Shown: positions 16,036 through 27,070 of the stretch, piece after piece
Position numbering within the stretch: the first letter of the stretch is position 1
Layout of the letters: each line of letters opens with the position of its first letter
NCBI GenBank assembly: GCA_903839855.1
Contig: CAIMEB010000145.1
Span: forward strand, 1 to 37,873
Source: an uncultured Methylococcaceae bacterium
Lineage (GTDB): Bacteria; Pseudomonadota; Gammaproteobacteria; Methylococcales; Methylomonadaceae
Direction of reading: 5' to 3'
DNA length: 37,873 nt
Notes under the pieces: model-generated
The model's input: the letters and a program-made list of their open reading frames with translations, nothing else
What the model was told of the DNA's origin: nothing
The model's database searches: none
Translations under genes and position numbers: made by a program

Positions 16036-18230
16036 TATGCTTCCTCGCAAACTAAATCCAAACCCAAGCGCTTAACCAAATCTTTAAACTCTGGAAATGA
16101 AGTATTGACGTTAGCGCAATCAAGCACCGTAATAGGCGCATTAGCACGTAAGCCCGCAATAGAAAAAGACATCGCAATACGATGATCGCCGTGTGATGTT
16201 ACAACTCCACCGCTTATGGCGCCACCTTGAATAACCATACCGTCAGTAGTCGGCTGTGCATCAACACCTAATATTTGTAATCCATCCGCCATGACTTGAA
16301 TACGGTCAGACTCTTTAACTCGCAATTCTTCTGCACCACTTAAACGGGTTTGACCTTCTGCACAGGCAGCCGCAACAAATAACACGGGAAATTCATCAAT
16401 CGCTAAAGGAACTAGCTCTTCAGGAATATCAATACCTTTAAGAGGACTATAGACAACATGAAGATCGGCAACAGGCTCACCACCAACAACTCGTTCATTA
16501 AACACTTCAATTTTGGCACCCATCAATCTTAAAATGTCTATGACACCTGTACGAGTAGGATTAATTCCAACATGCCTCAATGTAAGATCAGAACCCGGAG
16601 CAATTGAAGCCCCTACCAGAAAAAACGCGGCAGATGAAATATCGCTAGGCACATCAATATCAGAAGCGGTCAAGTCTCCATTTGCATTGATGGTAACCTT
16701 ACTGCCTTCTTTGGTCACCGGATAAGAAAACCCAGCTAACATGCGCTCGGTATGATCACGGGTTGGCGCAGGCTCAGTCACACTGGTTTCTCCTTCTGCG
16801 TACATTCCAGCAAGTAACAAACAGGATTTAACTTGCGCACTCGCGATTGGCATCACATAGTCAATCCCTTTTAACTGGCCTGATTTACCAGCAATGTAGA
16901 GAGGAGCCGTCCCTTGTTCTGTGGTTTTAATATCTGCACCCATTGCTGCCAAAGGGCCTGTAACACGCTTCATCGGTCGTCCAGACAACGACTTGTCACC
17001 CGTTAGTACGGAGTCAAAAGGCTGTCCCGCCAACAATCCACTCAACAAACGCATTGATGTACCTGAGTTACCCAGATACAACTCATTTTTAGGTGCTTTT
17101 AAGCCATGCTTACCAACGCCATGTATCGTTAAGCTACCATTGACAGGCCCTTCAATCTCAACACCCATATCCCGAAATGCCTGCAAGGTCGCCAAGGCAT
17201 CTTCCGCCTCAAGAAAACCTTTAACATGAGTCACGCCATTCGCTAATGAACCCAGCATAATAGAACGGTGTGACATGGATTTATCGCCCGGAACACGTGC
17301 TTCACCCTGTAACAGGCCGCCTGGCTGAACTTGAAATGTGATTGATTTTGACATATTTCCTTCAAACTGAGTTAGAAAGCGTTGCCTCGCTGTGTTGGCA
17401 TACGCAAAGATGGTTAAAAGTTGCTGGCTCTCATCATTTTCCAGCAAATGCTGTAGTGTATCCAGTTGCTCTCTTGTTTGTTGCAACAAGGGAATTATTT
17501 CGCTTTTATTGGCCGAACAAATGTCCCGCCACATAGCTGGATCGCTGGATGCAATCCGCGTGAAATCTCTGAAGCCACCAGCCGCATATTTAAAAATTTC
17601 ACTTTGTTCATCTTTATGCCCCAACATATTAACTAATGCAAAAGCTAAAATATGCGGCAAATGACTGGTAGCGGCTAATATTGAATCATGGTGCTTAACA
17701 TCCATGACCGAAACCACCGAACCACACTGTTCCCAAAAACATTGGACTTTATTTAAGGCTTCTTTGGCTGTAGTTTCGAGCGGTGTAATAATCAACCGTC
17801 TATTTAGAAATAAATCATATAAAGATGCTTCCACACCGCTTTGTTCTGCGCCTGCGATTGGATGAGCCGGTACAAAATTATCAGGTACTTCGCCAAACAC
17901 CTTTTGAGCAGCGTTTACAACACTGACTTTAGTACTACCGACATCTGTATAAATAGTACGCGCTGACCAATAGGGTTTAAGCACGGCAAAAATGCTTTCT
18001 AAGGTTGCCACTGGCGTTGCAATAACAACACAATCAGCCCCAGATACAGCAGACGCCATCTCAAAATAAAAATCATCAATAACGCCTAGCTGTTTTGCTG
18101 TTTCCAAGCTTTGTTTATCTTCCTGACGACCATACCCGACTATCTGCTTGCATAATCCATAATGCCTTGCAGCACGCGCTACTGAACCACCAATTAGGCC
18201 GACACCGATGATACAAAGCCGATCAAACAT
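16035..18230 (-). CDS. tyrA-aroA: Fused prephenate dehydrogenase / EPSP synthase (TyrA-AroA)
   Basis: A 731-residue bifunctional protein. Residues 1-292 are TyrA, with the NAD(P)-binding GVGLIGGSVA at 9-18, DVGSTKVSV and PAHPIAGAEQSGVEA. The second domain starts at Met293 (MSKSITFQVQPGG) and is AroA, 439 residues. AroA condenses shikimate-3-phosphate with PEP; TyrA oxidises prephenate toward tyrosine. All four motif types of class II EPSP synthases can be read: RDHTER, GDKS, SAQVK and NPTR. The same fusion is known in Pseudomonas. It overlaps hisC by eight bases and cmk by one, so it is tightly coupled in the supraoperon. Confidence 0.96.
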   Translation of the reverse strand: MFDRLCIIGVGLIGGSVARAARHYGLCKQIVGYGRQEDKQSLETAKQLGVIDDFYFEMASAVSGADCVVIATPVATLESIFAVLKPYWSARTIYTDVGSTKVSVVNAAQKVFGEVPDNFVPAHPIAGAEQSGVEASLYDLFLNRRLIITPLETTAKEALNKVQCFWEQCGSVVSVMDVKHHDSILAATSHLPHILAFALVNMLGHKDEQSEIFKYAAGGFRDFTRIASSDPAMWRDICSANKSEIIPLLQQTREQLDTLQHLLENDESQQLLTIFAYANTARQRFLTQFEGNMSKSITFQVQPGGLLQGEARVPGDKSMSHRSIMLGSLANGVTHVKGFLEAEDALATLQAFRDMGVEIEGPVNGSLTIHGVGKHGLKAPKNELYLGNSGTSMRLLSGLLAGQPFDSVLTGDKSLSGRPMKRVTGPLAAMGADIKTTEQGTAPLYIAGKSGQLKGIDYVMPIASAQVKSCLLLAGMYAEGETSVTEPAPTRDHTERMLAGFSYPVTKEGSKVTINANGDLTASDIDVPSDISSAAFFLVGASIAPGSDLTLRHVGINPTRTGVIDILRLMGAKIEVFNERVVGGEPVADLHVVYSPLKGIDIPEELVPLAIDEFPVLFVAAACAEGQTRLSGAEELRVKESDRIQVMADGLQILGVDAQPTTDGMVIQGGAISGGVVTSHGDHRIAMSFSIAGLRANAPITVLDCANVNTSFPEFKDLVKRLGLDLVCEEA

Positions 18231-19359
18231 TAGCCAACGTATCGGTTAACGCTTGAAGAAACTGTTGATTTTCCGCCGCAGTACCTATACTGATACGCAA
18301 ATGATTGGGTAATTCATAATTACCCACCGGCCTAACAATAACGCCTTTACGTAATAAGGCCTCATAGATAGGTTGACCCGCCTGTTTTAAATCAACTAAA
18401 ACAAAGTTTCCCGCCGAAGCAATCCATTCAAGTCCTAATTGCTTAAATCCTGCCGTCAATTGCTGCATACCTTGTTCGTTCACTGCAATGGTTTGCTGTA
18501 GATGCTCATCATCACCCAAAGCTGCCTCAGCAGCGACAAGTGCCAAGGTATTGTTATTAAACGGCTGACGCACTCGATTAAGAATATCCGCCATTTCTGG
18601 ACTGGAAAAGCCATAGCCAATACGTAATCCGGCCAAACCATACGCTTTAGAGAAGGTGCGCGTGATTAATAAATTGGGAAATTTTTTCAACCAATCAATG
18701 GAGTTAACAGCCTCTAAACGATTAACAAATTCAAAATAAGCTTCATCAAGCACACAAACACAGGTATCAGGTAATGCGCCAATAAATGATTCTAAACTCG
18801 ACTGACTTAGTAATGTTCCCGTTGGGTTATTAGGATTTGCTATAAAAGCCAACCGTGTTTTTTCGGTGACAGCTTTTAACATCGCTTCCAAATCATGCCC
18901 ATAATTAAGTGCAGGCACTACCACAGACTTTGCGCCTATCGCTTGAGTAACAATGGGATAAACAGCAAAAGCGTGCTGAGAAAAAACAGCCTCAAACTCT
19001 GGCGTTAAGAAAGCTCTTGCCACTAACTCAAGCAACTCATTAGAACCATTACCCAAAGTAATCTGATTTTCATTAACGGCATATTTCTCTGCCAAGACTT
19101 TTTTTAAGGAAAAACCACTACCATCGGGATATAACGTTAGAGTAGACAAACTATCCTGTATTGCCGCCAAGGCTTTTTTGCTCGGCCCTAAAGGGTTTTC
19201 ATTGGATGCAAGTTTAATGATTTGAGTCAGTCCTAACTCTCGCTCAAGCTCCTCAATGGGCTTGCCCGCTTTGTAAGGAATTAACTGTTGCACGCCTACT
19301 GTAGCAAGATTGTAAATTTTATTATTGTTATTGTTATTGTTATTGTTATTCTTATTCAT
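18223..19359 (-). CDS. hisC: Histidinol-phosphate aminotransferase
   Basis: A 378-residue PLP-dependent fold-type I aminotransferase. Visible: KLASNENPLGPSKKAL, NPNNPTGTLL, LDEAYFEF, and the PLP lysine in TRTFSKAYGLAGLRIGYG. In the aromatic supraoperon such enzymes also transaminate aromatic keto acids, so it may serve tyrosine and phenylalanine as well as histidine. Odd point: the N-terminus MNKNNNNNNNNNNK is encoded by an AATAAC hexamer tract (19321-19356) with no counterpart I know in the family. No good ribosome-binding site precedes the ATG, and a GTG start at the Val of the LATVGVQQL stretch is conceivable. Confidence 0.93.
   Translation of the reverse strand: MNKNNNNNNNNNNKIYNLATVGVQQLIPYKAGKPIEELERELGLTQIIKLASNENPLGPSKKALAAIQDSLSTLTLYPDGSGFSLKKVLAEKYAVNENQITLGNGSNELLELVARAFLTPEFEAVFSQHAFAVYPIVTQAIGAKSVVVPALNYGHDLEAMLKAVTEKTRLAFIANPNNPTGTLLSQSSLESFIGALPDTCVCVLDEAYFEFVNRLEAVNSIDWLKKFPNLLITRTFSKAYGLAGLRIGYGFSSPEMADILNRVRQPFNNNTLALVAAEAALGDDEHLQQTIAVNEQGMQQLTAGFKQLGLEWIASAGNFVLVDLKQAGQPIYEALLRKGVIVRPVGNYELPNHLRISIGTAAENQQFLQALTDTLANV
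19321..19356. repeat. Hexanucleotide microsatellite at the hisC 5' end
   Basis: Four perfect gttatt units flanked by attatt and cttatt variants, six units in 36 bases, starting directly after the hisC start codon. It encodes the Lys/Asn-rich N-terminus. Changes by whole units would keep the frame, so it cannot act as an on/off switch but could vary N-terminal length or translation efficiency. Confidence 0.9.
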
Positions 19360-19402
19360 ACGTTTTAAATTAAGACTGGTTTATTACTTTCAATAAAGTA
19401 AA

Positions 19403-20488
19403 TTAAAGTACTGCTTTAGGATAAGACCCTAGCAATCTAAACATTTTCACACTGTCTTTTATGGTATCCAATGCTTGGGACACAACCTCATCGCCACTAT
19501 GGCCTTCTATATCGATAAAGAAGAGATAATCCCATAAGCCTTGACGAGAAGGTCTTGACTCGATATTAACCATACCAATACCAAACTTGGCAAAGGGCTC
19601 AAGTATTTTATGAAGCGCACCCGGTTGATTCCCTGTTGAAACCAGTAACGACGTTTTATCATTACCCGTTGGCGTTGGCGATTGATGCCCAATAATAATA
19701 AATCGAGTAGTATTATTAGGCTCGTCTTCAATACTTTTTTCAAGAATTTCTAAATGATAGACTTCAGCAGCAACAATGCCCGCAATAGCTGCCGTTTGCT
19801 TATTGATAGACGCTAAACGAGCGGCCTCTGCATTACTACTCACAGCCGTCAGCTTTACGTCAGGCAAATGATTATCTAACCACTGCCGGCATTGGGCTAA
19901 GGACTGCTGATGTGAAAATACTTCTGTAATATCAGCTAAACGGGTTATGTGACCCATCAAATTCTGATGAACTCTAATCTCAACTTCCCCACAAATTTGC
20001 AAGGGCGAGGTCGAAAACCGATCCAGCGTATGACTAATCACGCCTTCAGTCGAGTTTTCAACAGGCACTACACCAAATTGGCATTTCTCTGATTCTACCG
20101 CGCTAAATATCTCATTAATGGTTGTGACCGGAATGGTTTTAACTGCGTGCCCAAAATGCTTGAATACCGCTTGTTGAGTGAACGTACCTTCAGGTCCTAA
20201 AAAAGCAATATCCATTGGTTTTTCTAAAGCTAAACAGGCGGACATCAACTCTCTGAAAAAACGCACTGCTGTTAAATCGGGCAAAGGACCCTGGTTCAAC
20301 TCCATGATTCGTCTTAATACCAGTGACTCTCTATCTGGACGATAAAAAGTGCCTTGTTCACCTTGAGCAATTTTGGTTTTGGCAACCTCTATTGCACAAG
20401 CTGCCCGTTGATTAATCAATTGCAAAATTTGCTCATCGATTGCATCAATTTTATCTCTGAGTTCAGAAAGAGGAGTGACTGATAACAT
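19403..20488 (-). CDS. pheA: Chorismate mutase / prephenate dehydratase (P-protein)
   Basis: A 361-residue bifunctional enzyme converting chorismate to phenylpyruvate. Residues ~1-90 are an AroQ chorismate mutase (LRDKIDAIDEQILQLINQRAACAIEVAKTK). The prephenate dehydratase core follows (FLGPEGTFTQQAVFKHFG, VPVENSTEGVISHTLD, NNTTRFIIIG), then a C-terminal ACT domain (LLVSTGNQPGALHKIL, MVNIESRPSRQGLWDYLFFID) that senses phenylalanine. ESRPS is the usual feedback-site motif and is intact. It lies between serC and hisC with short gaps. Confidence 0.96.
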   Translation of the reverse strand: MLSVTPLSELRDKIDAIDEQILQLINQRAACAIEVAKTKIAQGEQGTFYRPDRESLVLRRIMELNQGPLPDLTAVRFFRELMSACLALEKPMDIAFLGPEGTFTQQAVFKHFGHAVKTIPVTTINEIFSAVESEKCQFGVVPVENSTEGVISHTLDRFSTSPLQICGEVEIRVHQNLMGHITRLADITEVFSHQQSLAQCRQWLDNHLPDVKLTAVSSNAEAARLASINKQTAAIAGIVAAEVYHLEILEKSIEDEPNNTTRFIIIGHQSPTPTGNDKTSLLVSTGNQPGALHKILEPFAKFGIGMVNIESRPSRQGLWDYLFFIDIEGHSGDEVVSQALDTIKDSVKMFRLLGSYPKAVL

Positions 20489-20517
20489 AATTACAGCTCT
20501 GTAAAAAATTGCTTCGT

Positions 20518-21597
20518 TTAATGGGTACGTTCAAATTCAGCCATAAAATCTATTAATGTCAACACACCGGCTTCTGGCATGGCATTATAGATACTTGCTC
20601 GCATACCGCCAACCGATCGATGACCTCTTAGCTCAAACAAGCCATTCGCTTCAGCATCGATAAGAAATTGCTGATCCAAACTTGGATCTTTTAAATTAAA
20701 CGGCACATTCATGCGTGAACGATAAGGAACTGCAACAGGATTAGAATACAAAGAAGACTGATCTATGACTTGATATAGCTTGGCGGCTTTCGCAATATTA
20801 AGTTGTTCCATCGCCTCAACACCGCCCTGAGATTTTAGCCATTTTAAGACTAAACCGACTAAATACCAATTGTAAGTAGCAGGCGTATTTAACATAGATT
20901 GATGTTTAGCTTGCTCGGCGTAGTTAAACACTGCGGGAGTTGTTTTACTCGCGTTCCCTATTAAATCATCTCTAACAAGAACCAGCGTAACCCCCGCAGG
21001 TCCCATATTCTTTTGAGTCCCTGCATAAATCAAACCGTGCTGACTCACATCAATCTTTCTCGATAAGATGTTAGAAGACATATCGGAAATTAACGGTAAG
21101 CCCTTGGCATCGGGCGCCTTCTGAAACTCCACTCCATGAATGGTTTCATTTGAGGTATAGTGCAGATAAGCCGCTTGAGAGTCTATAAACCAGGTAGACT
21201 CCTCTGGAATAGTTGTGTAGTGACTATCCTCTGAACTCGCACTCACCAAAGCGTCACAGTAGTTTTTAGCATCACTGACCGCTTTTTCAGACCAAGCGCC
21301 CGTCTGAACATAGCAAGCCTTTGCTTTACCATTTAAGATATTTTGCGGTATCAATGAAAACTGTGCAGAAGCCCCACCTTGCATGAACAACACTTTATAG
21401 TTATCAGGTATAGACATTAAACTTCTTAGATCACTTTCCAGTTCTTCAGCAATGATAGAAAAATGCTTGCCACGATGGCTCATCTCCATCACTGACATGC
21501 CACTGCCCTGCCAATCTAACAACTCCTGTTTTGCCTGCTCTAAGACTGGCTTTGGGAACACTGAAGGCCCCGCACTAAAATTATAAACTTTGGACAT
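20518..21597 (-). CDS. serC: Phosphoserine aminotransferase
   Basis: A 359-residue PLP enzyme making phosphoserine from 3-phosphohydroxypyruvate, also used in pyridoxal phosphate synthesis. Markers: FSAGPSVFPKPVLEQAKQELLDW, SVMEMSHRGKHF, FMQGGASAQFSLIPQN, and the PLP lysine in IYAGTQKNMGPAGVT. The C-terminus FELRGHRSVGGMRASIYNAMP is complete. It is the second gene after gyrA in the supraoperon, 80 bases downstream of its stop. Confidence 0.97.
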   Translation of the reverse strand: MSKVYNFSAGPSVFPKPVLEQAKQELLDWQGSGMSVMEMSHRGKHFSIIAEELESDLRSLMSIPDNYKVLFMQGGASAQFSLIPQNILNGKAKACYVQTGAWSEKAVSDAKNYCDALVSASSEDSHYTTIPEESTWFIDSQAAYLHYTSNETIHGVEFQKAPDAKGLPLISDMSSNILSRKIDVSQHGLIYAGTQKNMGPAGVTLVLVRDDLIGNASKTTPAVFNYAEQAKHQSMLNTPATYNWYLVGLVLKWLKSQGGVEAMEQLNIAKAAKLYQVIDQSSLYSNPVAVPYRSRMNVPFNLKDPSLDQQFLIDAEANGLFELRGHRSVGGMRASIYNAMPEAGVLTLIDFMAEFERTH

Positions 21598-21677
21598 CGC
21601 TTCTCTTGGTCGGGATTAAAGTAAAGTTAAAAAGTAATTATTTTGGTCTCGTAACCATTGATCGAAAAAGACATAGC

Positions 21678-24311
21678 TTATGCTTCATTATCTTCACTAG
21701 AGCCTAAATCAACACTATCATCAACTCCGCTATCAACATCCACAATATCAGCTTCAATATCGTCATCACTCTGATCGTCTACTCCCACTAATCCCTCAAT
21801 ACGATCAACTCCAATTACTTTTTCTTTTTTATCCAAGCGGATAATGGTGACACCTTGAGTATTTCTACCCACAACTGAAATACCGTCTACGCGGGTACGA
21901 ACCAGCGTACCACCATCGGTGATTAACATAATTTCGTCATTATCATTAACCAAGACCGCACCGACTACCGAGCCATTACGCTCAGAGGTTTGTATCGCTA
22001 TTAAGCCTTGGCCGCCGCGTTTATGACAAGTGAACTCTTCCAGTTTGGTTCGTTTACCGTAACCATTTTCAGTGATGTTAAGGACAGTACCTTCGGTTGC
22101 GATAATCAAGGAAATGATCTTTTGACCTTCATGTAAGCGCATACCTCGCACCCCAGAAGCTGTTCTTCCCATTGAACGCACATCTTCTTCATTAAAGCAG
22201 ACTGCTTTACCGGTGCTACCAAATAACAATACGTTTTGCTTACCATCTGTGACCGCCACACCCACTAAGGTGTCGTCTTCTTTTAAATCGATAGCAATTT
22301 TACCGCTCGCACGTTGACGCTCAAATTCAGTGAGCGGAGTCTTCTTAACCGTACCCGCAGAGGTTGCCATAAAAATATATTTATTTTCAGTAAACTCACG
22401 AATCGGTAACAAGGCATTTATCTTCTCACCCTCTTCTAAAGGCAATAGATTAACAAACGGTTTACCTCTTGCTGCACGACTCGCAACCGGCAATTGATAA
22501 ACTTTTAACCAATAAACTTTGCCCGAAGAAGAAAAACATAAAATAGTGTCATGCGTATTGGCAACAATCAGCTTATCAACATAATCAAGCTCTTTAGTCG
22601 CTGTCGCAGACTTACCCCGCCCACCTCGTCGTTGGGCTTTATAATCACTCAATGGTTGCGATTTTACGTAGCCTTCATGTGACATGGTAACCACCATATC
22701 TTCTTCGGTAATTAAATCCTGTTCGGATAAATCCAGTTGAGTTTGAACAATTTCAGTACGACGTGGGTCAGCATATTCTTCCTTAATAGCCACTAATTCT
22801 TCTCTGATAATTTCCATCAGACGTATGTCACTACCTAAAATATATAAATACTCATCAATTTGTTCTAATAATTGTTTGTATTCACTGACAATCTTGTCTT
22901 GTTCTAAACCTGTTAAACGATGCAATCTTAAATCAAGAATAGCCTGGGCTTGAGTTTCAGAGAGTCGATAAAGTCCGTCATGAATACCAAACTCCGCTGG
23001 AAGATCTTCAGGCCTGGAACGGGTCGCATCCGCCCTTTCCAGCAAGCTTGAAACTAAACCAGCATTCCAGTCTCTTGATAACAAGCCCACTTTGGCTTCT
23101 TCACGATTAAGAGAGTTTTTAATCAACTCAATCATCACGTCAATATTGGCTAAAGCAACGGCTAAGCCTTCTAAGACATGCGCTCTTTCACGGGCACGTC
23201 GTAAATTGTAAATGGTTCTACGGGTAACAATTTCACGCCGATGATCAATAAAAGCCCGCAAAATATCGCGAAGACTCATACAATGTGGTCGGCCATCCAG
23301 TAAGGCCACCATATTGATACCAAATACCGTCTGGAACTGGGTTTGCTTGTATAGATTATTAAGCACAACCTCAGGCACTTCGCCACGACGCAACTCAATC
23401 ACCATACGCATACCGTCTTTATCAGACTCATCGCGTAGCCCGGAAATACCGTCTAACTTACCTTCTTTAATCAGCTCAGCAATCTTCTCTAGCAAGCGTG
23501 CTTTGTTGACCTGATATGGCAATTCAGTGGTAATAATGGCTTGGCGACTGCTATCACCAATGTTCTCAAAATGACAACGCGCCCGCAGATAAATTTTGCC
23601 TCGCCCAGTGGTATAGGCATTATAAATACCGGCAGCACCATTAATTGAAGCAGCAGTTGGAAAGTCGGGACCTGGAATATGAGCCATTAACTCATGGATA
23701 GTCGCGTCTGGATTATCAATCAGTGCTAAACAGGCACTCACCACCTCACCCATATTATGAGGCGGAATATTAGTTGCCATTCCCACCGCGATACCCGACG
23801 AACCATTCACTAATAAATTTGGAACGCGCGTTGGTAAGACTTCTGGCTGAACTTCAGACTCATCATAGTTAGGGATAAAGTTAACCGTTTCTTTATCTAA
23901 ATCCGCTAACAAATCATGAGCAACCTTTGCCATGCGCACTTCCGTATATCGCATAGCTGCCGGTGGATCGCCATCCACAGAACCAAAGTTCCCCTGCCCA
24001 TCAATTAGCATATACCGCATGGAAAAAGGCTGAGCCATACGCACCATGGTGTCATAAACAGCCGTGTCACCGTGTGGATGGTATTTACCGATCACGTCAC
24101 CGACGATACGAGCGGATTTCTTATACGGCTTGTTCCAATCGTTACCTAATTCACTCATTGCGTACAATACGCGCCGGTGTACGGGCTTAAGACCATCTCT
24201 GACATCTGGGAGGGCCCGACCCACGATTACGCTCATAGCGTAATCGAGGTAAGACTGCTTCATCTCATCTTCGAGATTAACTGGAATGATTTCTTTAGCG
24301 AAGTTTGACAT
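21678..24311 (-). CDS. gyrA: DNA gyrase subunit A
   Basis: An 877-residue protein introducing negative supercoils with GyrB. The catalytic tyrosine lies in AMRYTEVRM. The quinolone-determining region reads [17 protein letters not shown], with Thr83 and Asp87 in E. coli numbering. The C-terminal beta-pinwheel has the GyrA box QRRGGRG. The last 35 or so residues are strongly acidic ([26 protein letters not shown]), a common GyrA tail. Its own promoter is likely at 24435-24463. It heads the gyrA-serC-pheA chain. Confidence 0.98.
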   Translation of the reverse strand: MSNFAKEIIPVNLEDEMKQSYLDYAMSVIVGRALPDVRDGLKPVHRRVLYAMSELGNDWNKPYKKSARIVGDVIGKYHPHGDTAVYDTMVRMAQPFSMRYMLIDGQGNFGSVDGDPPAAMRYTEVRMAKVAHDLLADLDKETVNFIPNYDESEVQPEVLPTRVPNLLVNGSSGIAVGMATNIPPHNMGEVVSACLALIDNPDATIHELMAHIPGPDFPTAASINGAAGIYNAYTTGRGKIYLRARCHFENIGDSSRQAIITTELPYQVNKARLLEKIAELIKEGKLDGISGLRDESDKDGMRMVIELRRGEVPEVVLNNLYKQTQFQTVFGINMVALLDGRPHCMSLRDILRAFIDHRREIVTRRTIYNLRRARERAHVLEGLAVALANIDVMIELIKNSLNREEAKVGLLSRDWNAGLVSSLLERADATRSRPEDLPAEFGIHDGLYRLSETQAQAILDLRLHRLTGLEQDKIVSEYKQLLEQIDEYLYILGSDIRLMEIIREELVAIKEEYADPRRTEIVQTQLDLSEQDLITEEDMVVTMSHEGYVKSQPLSDYKAQRRGGRGKSATATKELDYVDKLIVANTHDTILCFSSSGKVYWLKVYQLPVASRAARGKPFVNLLPLEEGEKINALLPIREFTENKYIFMATSAGTVKKTPLTEFERQRASGKIAIDLKEDDTLVGVAVTDGKQNVLLFGSTGKAVCFNEEDVRSMGRTASGVRGMRLHEGQKIISLIIATEGTVLNITENGYGKRTKLEEFTCHKRGGQGLIAIQTSERNGSVVGAVLVNDNDEIMLITDGGTLVRTRVDGISVVGRNTQGVTIIRLDKKEKVIGVDRIEGLVGVDDQSDDDIEADIVDVDSGVDDSVDLGSSEDNEA

Positions 24312-24434
24312 TGATCCCTATATACACTGTTTACCAACAACAAAGCCATTGGCATGGTTTTTTGACTAAATATAGCCGCAACGTTTCCAATTCCGTTTGT
24401 TGATAGCTACGACATAACTATAAATAACCTGCTG

Positions 24435-24463
24435 ATTATAGCAAATTGTCGATAGTGAGTCGA
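24435..24463 (-). promoter_or_regulatory. gyrA promoter candidate
   Basis: On the minus strand TCGACT (-35, four of six consensus) and a perfect TATAAT (-10) are separated by 17 bases, about 120 bases upstream of the gyrA ATG. The resulting leader is about 110 bases. Confidence 0.55.
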
Positions 24464-24487
24464 AGCTGTTAATGATTTGTTAATAAT

Positions 24488-25213
24488 TTATGATGAGGTA
24501 AAAATTTCGGACAAGAAGTTTTCCATTAATTTCCATGAGCGTTTATCTGCATTAGGCTGATAAACAGTGCCAAAAGCAGGATTATTTGCCAAAGGATTGG
24601 TAAAGGCATGCTGAGTATGACCGAAAGTGTGAAACTGCCAGTCCGCTCCTGCTTTTGTCATCTCCTGTTCAAAAGCCAGCACCTGTTCAACCGGCACCAT
24701 AGGGTCATCGTGACCATGTAATGCGAGAATCTTTGCGGCAATTGGCACACTCTCGACATTATCAGGTGCGCCCAATAAACCATGAAAACTAACCACAGCC
24801 TTTAGATTAGCGCCTGTTCTTGCTAAATCCAATGAGCATAAACCACCAAAACAAAAACCGATTGCTGCAATTTGACTATCATCAACCCAAGGCATTAATT
24901 TAACTGCCGATAAAGCAGCCTGCATACGTTTCCTGAGCAACAGCCTATCCGCCATAAAAGGCTGCATCAGCGCCGTACATTCTTCGGCGTCTGTTCCTAA
25001 AACACCTTTACCGTACATATCGACTGCAAAACCGACATAGCCTAATGCAGCTAGTTTTTTAGCTTTTTCTTCAACAAACTTATCTCGGCCTGCCCAGGTA
25101 TGATTGATTAAAACCGCAGGTCTTCGACCCGATAAAGCGTCATCAAAAGCAAAGAATGCTTCCAACAACACATCATCATCCAAATAACCCACCGTGTTCG
25201 ATATTATTGCCAT
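24488..25213 (-). CDS. Dienelactone hydrolase family protein
   Basis: A 241-residue alpha/beta hydrolase of the DLH family. The nucleophile elbow GFCFGG carries Cys where most hydrolases have Ser, as in dienelactone hydrolase. Asp in LALHGHDDPMVPVEQV and His in TFGHTQHAFTNP complete the triad. The N-terminal half PAVLINHTWAGRDKFVEEKAKKLAALGYVGFAVDMYGKG is typical. Probably cytosolic. The true substrate is unknown, and nothing around it suggests chloroaromatic breakdown. It ends the hisZ-purA-phosphatase run, 9 bases after the phosphatase stop. Confidence 0.85.
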   Translation of the reverse strand: MAIISNTVGYLDDDVLLEAFFAFDDALSGRRPAVLINHTWAGRDKFVEEKAKKLAALGYVGFAVDMYGKGVLGTDAEECTALMQPFMADRLLLRKRMQAALSAVKLMPWVDDSQIAAIGFCFGGLCSLDLARTGANLKAVVSFHGLLGAPDNVESVPIAAKILALHGHDDPMVPVEQVLAFEQEMTKAGADWQFHTFGHTQHAFTNPLANNPAFGTVYQPNADKRSWKLMENFLSEIFTSS

Positions 25214-25222
25214 GACACTACC

Positions 25223-25726
25223 TTAGAGATTAACTTGATTATTTTTGATGCGTCCCGTTTTCTTAAGCATATCCAAGAAACCCTCTGAAGCGATCTCTAT
25301 CATATCCAATACTCGCTCAAAGCCATATTTTCCGCCGTAATAAGGGTCAGGTACTTCTCTCACTTTTAATTGGGGTGCGTAGTCAAGGAAATAACCTACT
25401 TTATGTTTATACGCTTCGGGACAGACATCCATCAACGCAACATAATTATCATCATCCATTGCCAGTAAGTAATCAAAGTCTTCAAAATCTCCCATAATCA
25501 CTTTTCTAGCCCGTAAATGAGCTAATTGCACATGCCGCTCTAAAGCCGCTTTTTGTGACCTTGGATCAGGTGGTTCATTCTCATGATAAGCATGAGTCCC
25601 CGCTGAATCGATCACAAAATAATTCTCTAACAGTTGTTCTTTTAGTAACTTTGCGAAAACACCTTCAGCAGTCGGCGAACGGCAAATATTACCCATGCAA
25701 ACAAATAAAACTTTTATTTTTTCCAT
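25223..25726 (-). CDS. Low-molecular-weight protein tyrosine phosphatase
   Basis: A 167-residue protein with the LMW-PTP signature VCMGNICRS: Cys10, five residues, Arg16, starting nine residues in as usual. The general acid loop is VPDPYYGG. A family middle segment SAGTHAYHENEPPDPRSQKAA is present. Such enzymes dephosphorylate tyrosine on envelope or kinase proteins, often for exopolysaccharide control. No kinase gene is adjacent, so the partner is unknown. It sits between purA and the hydrolase with gaps of 30 and 9 bases. Confidence 0.93.
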   Translation of the reverse strand: MEKIKVLFVCMGNICRSPTAEGVFAKLLKEQLLENYFVIDSAGTHAYHENEPPDPRSQKAALERHVQLAHLRARKVIMGDFEDFDYLLAMDDDNYVALMDVCPEAYKHKVGYFLDYAPQLKVREVPDPYYGGKYGFERVLDMIEIASEGFLDMLKKTGRIKNNQVNL

Positions 25727-25756
25727 AGCAGGGTACGCGTCAAAAATAATCTTTTT

Positions 25757-27070
<1,314 letters not shown>

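Noticed and set aside
19321-19356. Hexamer repeats as a CRISPR or phase-variation switch
   Set aside because: Units are only six bases without spacers, and length changes would not shift the frame.
21678-24311. GyrA Thr83 as an acquired quinolone-resistance mutation
   Set aside because: Thr at this position is a natural wild-type state in Pseudomonas and other groups, so no resistance can be inferred.
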